Both the position numbers and the translations under genes were made by a program. This document shows positions 52,619 to 60,403 of a stretch of DNA of 64,000 nt, in pieces. The stretch is from Merdimmobilis hominis (GTDB taxonomy: Bacteria; Bacillota; Clostridia; Oscillospirales; Ruminococcaceae), in the NCBI RefSeq assembly GCF_021109255.1, contig NZ_JAJODG010000002.1. One strand, 5' to 3'. Each line of letters opens with the position of its first letter. Positions within the stretch are counted from its first letter, which is position 1. Under the pieces are notes generated by a model, which saw nothing but the letters and a program-made list of their open reading frames with translations, did no database searches and had not been told where the DNA came from.

Positions 52619-53176
52619 TTATGCGCGTTCCATGTACTCGCCGGTGCGGGTGTCGATGCGGATGCGGTCGCCCTCTTCGATAAACAGGGGGACTTTGATC
52701 TCCGCGCCGGTCTCCACAGTGGCGGGCTTGGTGGCGTTGGTGGCGGTGTCGCCTTTGAAGCCGGGATCGGTCTTGGTGACCTCCAGCTCTACAAAGAAGG
52801 GGGGCTCCACGCCGAAGACCACACCTTTGTAAGAAAGAACCTTGACATCGGTGTTCTCTTTGACGAACTTGAAGTTGTCACCCAGCTTGTCGGCGTTGAT
52901 CGGGATATTCTCATAGGTCTCGTTGTCCATAAAGTAGTACAGGTCGCCGTCCTGGTACAGGTACTGCATATCCTTGCGCTCAATGAATGCAGTGGGGAAT
53001 TTATCGGTGGGGTTAAAAGTTTTTTCAACCACCGAACCGGAAATTACATTGCGGATTTTGGTGCGCACAAAGGCGGCGCCTTTACCGGGTTTTACATGCT
53101 GAAACTCGATAATCTGAAAAACGTTGCCGTCCATATCGAAAGTAACGCCGTTTCGAAACTCACCTGCAGAAATCAT
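52619..53176 (-). CDS. efp: Elongation factor P
   Basis: 185 residues of EF-P, which helps ribosomes through proline runs. N-terminal MISAGEFRNGVTFDMDG, the modification-loop area QHVKPGKGAAFVRTK (lysine at the tip), and the C-terminal GAEIKVPLFIEEGDRIRIDTRTGEYMERA are all typical. The start at 53176 has TTTTGGAGG; the longer reading adds five residues without a site. No epmA/epmB-type modification genes are seen. Confidence 0.96.
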   Translation of the reverse strand: MISAGEFRNGVTFDMDGNVFQIIEFQHVKPGKGAAFVRTKIRNVISGSVVEKTFNPTDKFPTAFIERKDMQYLYQDGDLYYFMDNETYENIPINADKLGDNFKFVKENTDVKVLSYKGVVFGVEPPFFVELEVTKTDPGFKGDTATNATKPATVETGAEIKVPLFIEEGDRIRIDTRTGEYMERA

Positions 53177-53226
53177 GTATGAAACCTCCAAAAATTAACT
53201 TTTCCTGTAAGATGTTTAACGTACTA

Positions 53227-53255
53227 ATTCTATCCTATCTCGGTTCGTTTTGCAA
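53227..53255 (-). promoter_or_regulatory. Promoter of efp
   Basis: Minus strand: TTGCAA, 17 bases, TAGAAT, about 50 bases before the ATG. Confidence 0.65.
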
Positions 53256-53332
53256 GCAAAAAGCGAAATATTTTTGCTGTTTTTCCCCTAAAATGGGGCT
53301 TTTGCATGCAAATTTGCCTGCTTAACCAACGA

Positions 53333-54196
53333 TTAGGACTGTTTGGCCGCCTTTTCCCGGTAAACGGCGAACATTTGGGCAGCATCCTCCGCCTGGGTGC
53401 CGGCGGATTCGCAGATGATGGTGGGGGCGCAGTTTTTCTGCACCAAGAGCTCTGCCACCGGGTCAAAATCCGGGCCGTAGACGGTGTCCGCAAAAGTGAG
53501 GTGCATCTTTTCCCCTCCGTTTTCGGTATACGCGATCTTAGAGAAGTGGGAGTGGAACTCCCGCAGGCGGCTGACTCCCAACCGGTCCTCAATGTGGTCA
53601 AAGACGCGCTTGTAATCGGAAAATTCCTTGAGCCCCCCGAAGGTCCGGGCGTTGAGGTGGCCAAAGTCAATGCAGGGGAGCATCCGCTCGTCGATGCGGC
53701 AGAGTTCCACCACCTCCTCCAAAGTGCCCAGCTGGTTGACCTTGCCCATAGTCTCCGGGCAGAGCCGGATATGGGAAAGGCCGTTTTCATCCAGGGCGCG
53801 CAGGGCCTTTCGCAGTGTGTCCCCCGCTAACTCCAGCGCCTGCTGCCGGGAGATTTTGGCACAGGACCCGGAGTGCACCACCACCCGCGTGGCCCCCATG
53901 GCGCTGGCCGCTTTGGCCGATTGGAGGATGTAATCCACGCTGCCTTCCCGCTTCTCCTCCTCCAAACTGGAGAGGGAGATGTAATAGGGCGCATGCAGCG
54001 AAAGGGCGATGCCCCGGCGGGCTGCCTCCTCCCCCAGCTCCCGGGCGGCTTCCTCGCTGATGCGCACCCCCCGGCCACACTGGTACTCATAGGCGTTGAG
54101 CCCCATTTTTTCCACATATTCCGGCACCTGGATGGTCTTTTTATACCCCATAGCCTTAAAGCTGTCGGAATTGCCCGCAGGCCCAAAACGAATCAT
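53333..54196 (-). CDS. Endonuclease IV-like TIM-barrel protein (AP endonuclease family 2)
   Basis: 287 residues of the xylose-isomerase-like TIM barrel/endonuclease IV family: LSLHAPYYISLSS, RVVVHSGSCAK, LCPETMGKVNQLGTLEEVVEL, PCIDFGHLNAR, REFHSHFSKI, and ICESAGTQ near the end supply the His, Glu and Asp metal ligands of Nfo. It may repair abasic sites. Length is like bacterial Nfo (about 280). The start at 54196 follows AAAGGAGG and overlaps the yqeG stop by four bases. Confidence 0.88.
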   Translation of the reverse strand: MIRFGPAGNSDSFKAMGYKKTIQVPEYVEKMGLNAYEYQCGRGVRISEEAARELGEEAARRGIALSLHAPYYISLSSLEEEKREGSVDYILQSAKAASAMGATRVVVHSGSCAKISRQQALELAGDTLRKALRALDENGLSHIRLCPETMGKVNQLGTLEEVVELCRIDERMLPCIDFGHLNARTFGGLKEFSDYKRVFDHIEDRLGVSRLREFHSHFSKIAYTENGGEKMHLTFADTVYGPDFDPVAELLVQKNCAPTIICESAGTQAEDAAQMFAVYREKAAKQS

Positions 54197-54693
54197 CTTG
54201 TCTTCCTCCTTTGATAGCGGCGGAGCACCCCTTTTTCCAAAAACCGTTTGCATTTGAAAAAGGGCTTGTCCTCCAGCTCGATGGGCTGAACGAGGATGGT
54301 CTTTGCCCCAAACAGGTTCCCCCCCAGGATATCGGTAAAGATTTGATCCCCCACCACAGCGATCTCCCGCGGGGAGACCCCCATAGACTGGGCCGCACGG
54401 CTCATCCCACTGGATAAGGGCTTCCTGCCGTCCTCTACAAAGGGGAGGCCCAGCAATTGGGCAAAGGGCTTGACCCGTTCATAGTGGTTGTTGGATACGA
54501 TCATCATAGGGATTCCCGCCTGCCGCATCTTCGCCAGCCACTCCCGCACCCCTTGGGAGGGGACGGGGTTGTCATGGGTGGTCAAGGTGTTGTCCACATC
54601 TAAAATCAAGGCCCGGACCCCCAGACGGCCCAGCAGTTCTAGGGTGATATCGCAGACCCCTCTTACATCAATTGTCGGGTAAAAGATGGGCAT
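54193..54693 (-). CDS. yqeG: YqeG family HAD phosphatase
   Basis: 166 residues from ATG 54693 (GGCGGAGG upstream). HAD class IIIA: ALILDVDNTLTTHDNP (motif I), MMIVSNNHYERV (motif II), KPLSSG (Lys) and AVVGDQIFTDILGGN (motif IV). YqeG proteins are widespread in Firmicutes, often beside aroE, yqeH or repair genes; the substrate is unclear. Operon with the endonuclease IV-like gene through an ATGA overlap. Confidence 0.9.
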   Translation of the reverse strand: MPIFYPTIDVRGVCDITLELLGRLGVRALILDVDNTLTTHDNPVPSQGVREWLAKMRQAGIPMMIVSNNHYERVKPFAQLLGLPFVEDGRKPLSSGMSRAAQSMGVSPREIAVVGDQIFTDILGGNLFGAKTILVQPIELEDKPFFKCKRFLEKGVLRRYQRRKTR

Positions 54694-54794
54694 ATTGTCC
54701 TCCGCCATTTTTTGTTTGTCTAGTTGGATTGGGAGCTTCAAAAAGGTGCCGGCCCCTTCTCCCCTTTATCTTCCCCAAGAAATACAGAAATTTC

Positions 54795-54830
54795 TTCCCC
54801 AATAATCTCTTTGCGATTATTGTAGCACAA
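54795..54830. repeat. Palindromic box with -10, copy 2
   Basis: CTTCCCCAATAATCTC, TTT, GCGATTATTG, then TAGC. The minus strand reads TACAAT at 54819-54824. Same size and sequence as the box at 25975, about 28.8 kb away. It lies about 100 bases before yqeG. Confidence 0.6.
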
Positions 54831-55008
54831 AACCCTTCCCATAGCCACCATCTTTCGGTTTTGACCCTCCGCAAATATCCGTCCCGCCATGAAGCCATGC
54901 CGTCTTTAAACGGAGCCTTCTCCCTCATGCTGCTGTGGGAATCACACCGTCCTCTCACCGCGCACATCACATCGTCAATAGTTCCAAACCTGATTGCTTT
55001 CTCCCCCA

Positions 55009-55091
55009 TCTACAAAAGCAATATACACAAGATTTCCAGCGTCGATTCTAAGTTTGTTCTATTGCAAACTATCCTTATAATGTGCGATAAT
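55009..55091 (+). promoter_or_regulatory. Promoter of the first S9 peptidase, with upstream ACAAA boxes
   Basis: TTGCAA (55062-55067), 18 bases ending TGTGC, GATAAT (55086-55091). Upstream are ATCTACAAAAG (55009-55019) and ATATACACAAG (55021-55031), 12 bases apart. Similar boxes occur at about the same distance before two other promoters (57250 and 59460). Confidence 0.55.
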
Positions 55092-55136
55092 GAAATTACA
55101 AAATCCGTTCACATCGACAGAAGGAGGTCTTTTTCC

Positions 55137-57125
55137 GTGGAAAATGTAAAAATCCAAGATCTTTTCTCGTTCCATTTTCTGTCTTCCCTGACCCTGTCCC
55201 CCGACAAGACCCGCGCTGCTCTGGTTGTACAGAAAGCAAACGGCAAGGACAACGATTACGATGGGGATATCTACCTCTATGAGATCGCCAGCGGCGCTGT
55301 CCGCCGCCTCACCTCCCAGGGGGATGGCAAGTCCTACACTTGGCTGGATGACACCACCCTGATCTTCCCCTCGGCCAAGCGGAATAAAGCTCTGACGGAA
55401 GCCTCCAAAAAAGGCGAGCCCTGGACGGTCTACTATTCCATCGACGTCACCGGCGGCGAAGCAGTCGAGTTTATGCGGGTCCCCCTCTCGGTGACCGCAG
55501 TCAAACCCCTGGGCGGCGACCTGTTTGCCCTCACCGCCAAATACAACAAATACGCCCCCGACCTCCACAGCCTTTGCGGCGAAGAAAAAGAAAAAGCCAT
55601 CGCCGACCGGAAAGCGGAGAAGGATTATGAGGTCCTAGACGAGCTCCCCTACTGGAGCAACGGCGCGGGGTTTGTCAACAAGGACCGCAACCGCCTCTAC
55701 CTTTTTGACAAGTCCACCGGGAAGCTGACCCCTGTCACCGCGGAGAATGAGACGGTGGGCCTCCTCAAAACCAAAGACGGCAAACTCCTCTACATCTCCA
55801 CCAGCTACGACGACATCCTGGACCAGGCCAGCGGCCTTTACCTGTATGACATCGCCTCCGGCGAAAAGAAAACCCTCGTCTGCCAGGATGAGGATTTGAA
55901 ACTGGGCTATGCCGACTTCCTGCGGGATAAGATCATCGTGGCGGCCACCGACCGCAAAGCCCATGGCATGAACACCGCCTACAACTTCTATGTGGTTGGC
56001 GAAAAGGGCTTGGAACTGATTGCGGAGAACGATTACAGCATCGCCAGCACCTTGGGCTCCGACGTGAAGCTGGGCAAATACGGCGGTTACCACACCAGTG
56101 GCGACAGCCTCTTCTTCATCACCACCCGGGGCCATGCCAACCACATTGGCAAAGTGACTTTGGGTTGTGACAAGGTGGAGCTCATCGGCGAACCCATCGG
56201 CTCCATCGATGATTTTGACCTGGGCGATGACTGCTTCTACTTTATCGGCCAGCGGGGCATGCGCCTCCCCGAGCTGTACAGCTTGTGCGGCAAAGAGGAA
56301 AAGCGGCTGACCTCCTTCAATGAGGAGTACTTCACAACCCACGCCATCGCCACCCCTGAGCCCTGCTTCTTTGAGAACGACGGCATCACCCTGGAGGGCT
56401 GGGTCATCCCTCCCTACGGTTATGACCCCAGTAAGAAGTACCCGGCGGTTATCGACATCCACGGCGGTCCCAAGACTGCCTTTGGCACCGTCTTCTTCCA
56501 TGAGATGCAGGCTTGGGCCGGCATGGGATACTTTGTCTTCTTTATGAATCCCCGGGGAAGCGACGGCCGGGGCGACGCCTTCGCTGAACTGCGAGGCGCC
56601 TATGGCACCTATGACTACGACGACCTGATGAAGTTCACCGATGCGGTCATCGCCAAATACCCTGCCATCGACACCGCCCGCATGGGAGTTACCGGCGGCA
56701 GCTACGGCGGCTTTATGACCAACTGGATCATCGGCCACACCGACCGGTTCGCCTGTGCAGCCTCCCAGCGGAGCATCTCCAACTGGGTGTCTTTTTCCAA
56801 CACCACTGACATCGGCTACCGGTTTGGCGACGACCAGATGGCGGCCAACACCTGGGACAATGTGGAAAAAATGTGGTGGCATTCCCCCCTTAAATACGCC
56901 GACCAGGTGAAAACCCCCACCTTATTTATCCACTCAGATGAGGACTACCGCTGCTGGCTGGTGGAAGGGCTCCAGATGTTCACCGCACTCAAGCTCCACG
57001 GGGTGGAAAGCCGCCTGTGCATGTTCCACGGCGAGAACCACGAGCTGAGCCGCGGCGGCAAGCCCAACCACCGCATCCGCCGCCTGGACGAGATCACCAA
57101 TTGGTTTGAAAAATTCCTGAAATAG
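55137..57125 (+). CDS. S9 family prolyl oligopeptidase/acylaminoacyl peptidase, copy 1
   Basis: 662 residues from GTG 55137 (AAGGAGG nine bases upstream). An N-terminal beta-propeller (about 1-400: TLSPDKTRAALVV, WLDDTTLIF, then repeats) caps an alpha/beta hydrolase. The triad is GGSYGG (Ser522), HSDEDYRC (Asp603) and GENHELSRGG (His635). The lead-in NPRGSDGRGDAF is also typical. No signal peptide, so it acts in the cytoplasm on peptides. A second copy follows. Confidence 0.93.
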   Translation: MENVKIQDLFSFHFLSSLTLSPDKTRAALVVQKANGKDNDYDGDIYLYEIASGAVRRLTSQGDGKSYTWLDDTTLIFPSAKRNKALTEASKKGEPWTVYYSIDVTGGEAVEFMRVPLSVTAVKPLGGDLFALTAKYNKYAPDLHSLCGEEKEKAIADRKAEKDYEVLDELPYWSNGAGFVNKDRNRLYLFDKSTGKLTPVTAENETVGLLKTKDGKLLYISTSYDDILDQASGLYLYDIASGEKKTLVCQDEDLKLGYADFLRDKIIVAATDRKAHGMNTAYNFYVVGEKGLELIAENDYSIASTLGSDVKLGKYGGYHTSGDSLFFITTRGHANHIGKVTLGCDKVELIGEPIGSIDDFDLGDDCFYFIGQRGMRLPELYSLCGKEEKRLTSFNEEYFTTHAIATPEPCFFENDGITLEGWVIPPYGYDPSKKYPAVIDIHGGPKTAFGTVFFHEMQAWAGMGYFVFFMNPRGSDGRGDAFAELRGAYGTYDYDDLMKFTDAVIAKYPAIDTARMGVTGGSYGGFMTNWIIGHTDRFACAASQRSISNWVSFSNTTDIGYRFGDDQMAANTWDNVEKMWWHSPLKYADQVKTPTLFIHSDEDYRCWLVEGLQMFTALKLHGVESRLCMFHGENHELSRGGKPNHRIRRLDEITNWFEKFLK

Positions 57126-57139
57126 CGTTCCTGTTTCCA

Positions 57140-57178
57140 AGCGGGATGGCGCGGCTTTTGCCGCGCCATCCCGTTTTT
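57140..57178 (+). terminator. Terminator after the first S9 peptidase gene
   Basis: GCGGGATGGCGCGGC and GCCGCGCCATCCCG pair, followed by TTTTTGCG. Confidence 0.9.
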
Positions 57179-57249
57179 GCGTTTTAGACTTCCCCAATAC
57201 TAGGGGCATCTTTCCTCAATTGGCCGTGTTTTCCCCAAAGCAAAAAAAT

Positions 57250-57317
57250 ATATACAAACATCCCTCTGCTATTTCTCTTTCCCGTCTATTGTGCCAAATC
57301 GAATGCCATGCGATAAT
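57250..57317 (+). promoter_or_regulatory. Promoter of the second S9 peptidase, with ACAAA box
   Basis: ATATACAAACA (57250), then TTGTGC (57289-57294), 17 bases ending ATGC, and GATAAT (57312-57317). Confidence 0.55.
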
Positions 57318-57392
57318 AAAATCAAATCCAATTTGCCTGTGTAATCGATTTTATCAATAGAACGGCGGCCCGCCGCCCCAAGGAGATTTCTT

Positions 57393-59366
57393 ATGAAACC
57401 TATTGAAATACAAGACCTGTTGGAGTACCGGTATCTCTCCGGTCTCGCCCTGTCCCCCGACAACCGGCACATCGCTTTTGTGGTGCAGCAGGCTGCCAGC
57501 GATCAAAACAGCTATATCGGCAGCCTCTATCTCTACGACACCGTGAGCCAAACCACCCGGATGCTCACTTCCGGCGGGAGGGAAAAGAGCTTCTTCTGGC
57601 TGGATGGCTCCACCATCCTTTTCCCCGGCCTGCGGGACCCAGAACTGCGGAAGAAAAAAGCCCAAGGTGAGCCTTGGACAGCTTTCTACGCCATCGACAT
57701 CCGGGGCGGTGAAGCCTGTGAGCATATGCGCATCCCGCTGGAAGTCATTTCCGCTAAGCCGCTGGACAGCCGGCGCTTTGTGCTGCTGGCCCGCACCAAC
57801 AGCACCCTGCCCGATTTCCACGCCTTGTCCCAAGAAGAACAGGCCGCCTACCTCCGGGAAGGGAAGGACTACACCGTCCTGGATGAAATTCCCTACTGCT
57901 CCAACGGCAGGGGGTATACCAGCAAGTGGCGGCAGCGGCTTTATTTCTACGACCGTTCCTCTGGGGAACTGCGGCCCATCACTGGGGAGCTGGAAAACGT
58001 CAGCTTCTACCAAGTCCAGGGGGAGGAAGTCCTCTACATCTCCAGCACCTACCGGGAGAAATACAACCTGACCAGCGCCCTTACCCGCTACCACATCCAG
58101 CGCGGCTCCCACCAGGTTCTGGTGGAGGACGGGGTCTATAAAATGGAGTATGCCGGCTTCTGGGGGGAGGAAATCTTCCTGGCCGCCACCGACATGAAGC
58201 GCTATGCCATGAATGAGTCCCCCAATTTTTATTGGGTGCGGGAGGGGCGCCTCGTTTTACTTGCAGAGAACGACTTCAGCATCCACAGCTCCATGACCTT
58301 GGACTGCAAGCTGGGCGGCGGCAGCGGTTTCTCCCTGGAAGGGGATGCTTTTTCCTACATCACAACCCGGGGCGGCAGTGACTACATCGCCACCCTCTCC
58401 CAAGATGGCCGGATCTCCCTTCTGGGCCGGGACAATGGCTCCATCGAGTGCTTCGCCCGGGGCAAAGAGGGGGAGTATTACTTCATCGGCACCCGGGGCA
58501 CCCGCCTACAGGAGCTGTATTGCCTCCGGGATGGGGTGGAGACCCAGTTGACCGCCTGCAACGAGGAATACCGGAACAGCCATACGGTTTGTGAACCCGT
58601 TTATTTCCCCATTGAAAAAAAGGGCCTGCGTCTGGATGGCTGGGTAATCCCTCCGGCGGACTTTGATGAGTGCAGAGTTTATCCGGGCATACTCAGCATC
58701 CACGGCGGGCCAAAAACCGCCTATGGCGCTGCCTTCCTCCACGAGATGCAGGTTCTGGCTGCCAAGGGATATTTTGTCTTTTATGTCAATCCCCGGGGCA
58801 GCGATGGCCGGGGCGACGCCTTCTCAGACATCCGGAACCAGTTCGGCCGGGTAGATTATGAGGATTTTATGGACTTTACCGACCAGGTCTTGGAGGCGTA
58901 TCCCCAAATCGACCGGGAGCGGCTGGGGGTGACCGGGGGCAGCTACGGGGGGTATATGACCAACTGGATCATCGGCCACACCCACCGGTTCGCCTGTGCC
59001 GTCTCCCAGCGGAGTATTTCCAACTGGATCACCAAAATCCTCACCACCGACATCGGCTACTACTACAACGCCGACCAAGTTGGGGGGATGCCCTGGCCGG
59101 ACCCCACTCCACTGTGGGACTGTTCCCCCCTCAAATACGCCGGCCAGGTAAAAACCCCTACCCTTTTTCTCCATTCTGACCAGGATTTCCGCTGCTGGAT
59201 GGCCGAAGGGCTCCAGATGTTCACCGCCCTCAAGCTCCACGGGGTACAGACGCGCCTTTGCCTGTTTCACGGGGAAAACCATGAGCTGAGCCGCAGCGGC
59301 ACTCCGAGGCACCGCATCCGCCGCTTGAAGGAGATGACAGACTGGTTCCAGAAATATCTGGAATAG
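57393..59366 (+). CDS. S9 family prolyl oligopeptidase/acylaminoacyl peptidase, copy 2
   Basis: 657 residues, same design as copy 1: propeller half (LALSPDNRHIAFVV, WLDGSTILFPG), then the hydrolase half with NPRGSDGRGDAF, TGGSYGGYMTNW (Ser), HSDQDFRCW (Asp) and HGENHELSRSG (His). The C-terminal half is close to copy 1 while the propeller is much more changed, as expected if the two differ in which peptides they admit. Own promoter and AAGGAG before ATG; no clear terminator follows. Confidence 0.93.
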   Translation: MKPIEIQDLLEYRYLSGLALSPDNRHIAFVVQQAASDQNSYIGSLYLYDTVSQTTRMLTSGGREKSFFWLDGSTILFPGLRDPELRKKKAQGEPWTAFYAIDIRGGEACEHMRIPLEVISAKPLDSRRFVLLARTNSTLPDFHALSQEEQAAYLREGKDYTVLDEIPYCSNGRGYTSKWRQRLYFYDRSSGELRPITGELENVSFYQVQGEEVLYISSTYREKYNLTSALTRYHIQRGSHQVLVEDGVYKMEYAGFWGEEIFLAATDMKRYAMNESPNFYWVREGRLVLLAENDFSIHSSMTLDCKLGGGSGFSLEGDAFSYITTRGGSDYIATLSQDGRISLLGRDNGSIECFARGKEGEYYFIGTRGTRLQELYCLRDGVETQLTACNEEYRNSHTVCEPVYFPIEKKGLRLDGWVIPPADFDECRVYPGILSIHGGPKTAYGAAFLHEMQVLAAKGYFVFYVNPRGSDGRGDAFSDIRNQFGRVDYEDFMDFTDQVLEAYPQIDRERLGVTGGSYGGYMTNWIIGHTHRFACAVSQRSISNWITKILTTDIGYYYNADQVGGMPWPDPTPLWDCSPLKYAGQVKTPTLFLHSDQDFRCWMAEGLQMFTALKLHGVQTRLCLFHGENHELSRSGTPRHRIRRLKEMTDWFQKYLE

Positions 59367-59459
59367 CCCCCTTCCTAGGAAAGCCATTGGGATCGGGCAA
59401 AACCTGCCTTTTGACGTTGGATTCCATCCAAATGGTCTCCTTTCCCTTTGTTTATCAAA

Positions 59460-59528
59460 ATATCTACAAAAGTTCAGTTTTATTTCTATTTTTCATCAAT
59501 TGCACCCAAATATGAGTTGTGCGATAAT
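59460..59528 (+). promoter_or_regulatory. Third look-alike promoter, upstream of the structured segment
   Basis: ATATCTACAAAAG (59460), then TTGCAC (59500-59505), 17 bases ending TGTGC, and GATAAT (59523-59528). It matches the two peptidase promoters, but no gene starts for 360 bases. Confidence 0.55.
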
Positions 59529-59665
59529 GGAGTTAGCTCCTTTTCTCCCCAGCAGTTTTTTATCTGTATTTGCCGCTGGGGAGGGATGCCAGACCTTCCC
59601 CGGGTCGGCTCCTGCGCTGAAAAATGCAGGATGCATGCATTTCTCTTGAAGAATATGCATTTTCC
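59529..59665 (+). ncRNA. Candidate structured RNA before hydC
   Basis: Successive hairpins start right after the GATAAT element: GGAGTTAGCTCC; CTCCCCAGC (59545-59553) with GCTGGGGAG (59575-59583); GCCAGACC with GGTCGGC; CCTGC with GCAGG; and ATGCATTTCT with AGAATATGCAT, ending in TTTCCCCC. The last is terminator-like. No ORF with a ribosome site lies inside. It could be a small RNA or a leader element of the hydrogenase genes. I could not match it to a known class. Confidence 0.4.
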
Positions 59666-59727
59666 CCCATATTGTTCAACACTTGACAAACAATGGATTG
59701 GGAACTTTTATTTTTATGTTGTATCTA

Positions 59728-59756
59728 TTGACTGCTTTAGCCTCTCCTCTTATAAT
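59728..59756 (+). promoter_or_regulatory. Promoter of hydC-hydB-hydA
   Basis: TTGACT, 17 bases, TATAAT, leaving a leader of about 125 bases. A second, weaker one (TTGACA, 17, TTTTAT) starts near 59692. Either could drive the hydrogenase operon apart from the structured segment. Confidence 0.7.
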
Positions 59757-59889
59757 AGGTATCATCAATGGGAAGCAAATTAAGATAGAAAAAATCGAAA
59801 TTTGATACCTTTGCTAGTCTTGTACCGCAGCTGTATTTTGCAAGAAATTTCTTCTTAACATTCAAAAAAATCCACAAGGAGGAAGCACC

Positions 59890-60372
59890 ATGGCCAACCA
59901 GTTCGAAATGCAAATCACCAAAATTCTGGACGAACAGGGCCGCGACCAACAAAAGTTGCTGTCCATTCTCCTGGACATCCAAAAGGCCTCAGGCAAAAAC
60001 TACATCAGTGAGGAGGCCGCAGAGATTGTTTCCCGGGAAATGGGCATCCCCCTGGTGAAGCTGTACGACATCCTGACCTTCTATGCCATGTTGGAGACAA
60101 AGCCCCGGGGCCGCTTCCTCATTGAGGTCTGCAACAATGCCCCCTGCTACGTCTCCAAATCCGACCGGATTGCCCAGTTCCTTCGCCAGGAGCTGGGGAT
60201 CAACTTCGGCCAGACCACAGCGGACGGCTTGTTTACCCTTCAATACATGCCCTGTGTCGGCGCCTGTGACATCGGCCCGGTAATCAAAATCGGTGACCGG
60301 GTCTATGGCAACCTGACCGAGGAGAAGATCCGCAAGATCCTCTCCGACCTGACCAACAACCTGGAGGGCTAG
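59890..60372 (+). CDS. hydC: NuoE-like [2Fe-2S] subunit of the hydrogenase (HydC)
   Basis: 160 residues of the NuoE/thioredoxin-like ferredoxin family. Cluster ligands: VCNNAPCYVS and PCVGACDIGP, the C-x4-C and C-x3-C pairs. In HydABC enzymes this small subunit sits with HydB and passes electrons between NADH and the rest. AAGGAGG precedes ATG 59890. First gene of the hydrogenase operon. Confidence 0.93.
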   Translation: MANQFEMQITKILDEQGRDQQKLLSILLDIQKASGKNYISEEAAEIVSREMGIPLVKLYDILTFYAMLETKPRGRFLIEVCNNAPCYVSKSDRIAQFLRQELGINFGQTTADGLFTLQYMPCVGACDIGPVIKIGDRVYGNLTEEKIRKILSDLTNNLEG

Positions 60373-60403
60373 ACCCCAAATCGAAGGAAAGGATGTTTTT
60401 CAC

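Noticed and set aside
54668..55009. 113-codon minus-strand frame before the first S9 peptidase
   Set aside because: It runs through the palindromic box and the yqeG start region; no ribosome site was found and the sequence suggests no fold.
59529..59665. 6S RNA or SRP RNA as identity of the structured segment
   Set aside because: The two ends do not pair into one long rod as in 6S RNA, and the SRP loop sequence (GGAAG) is absent.
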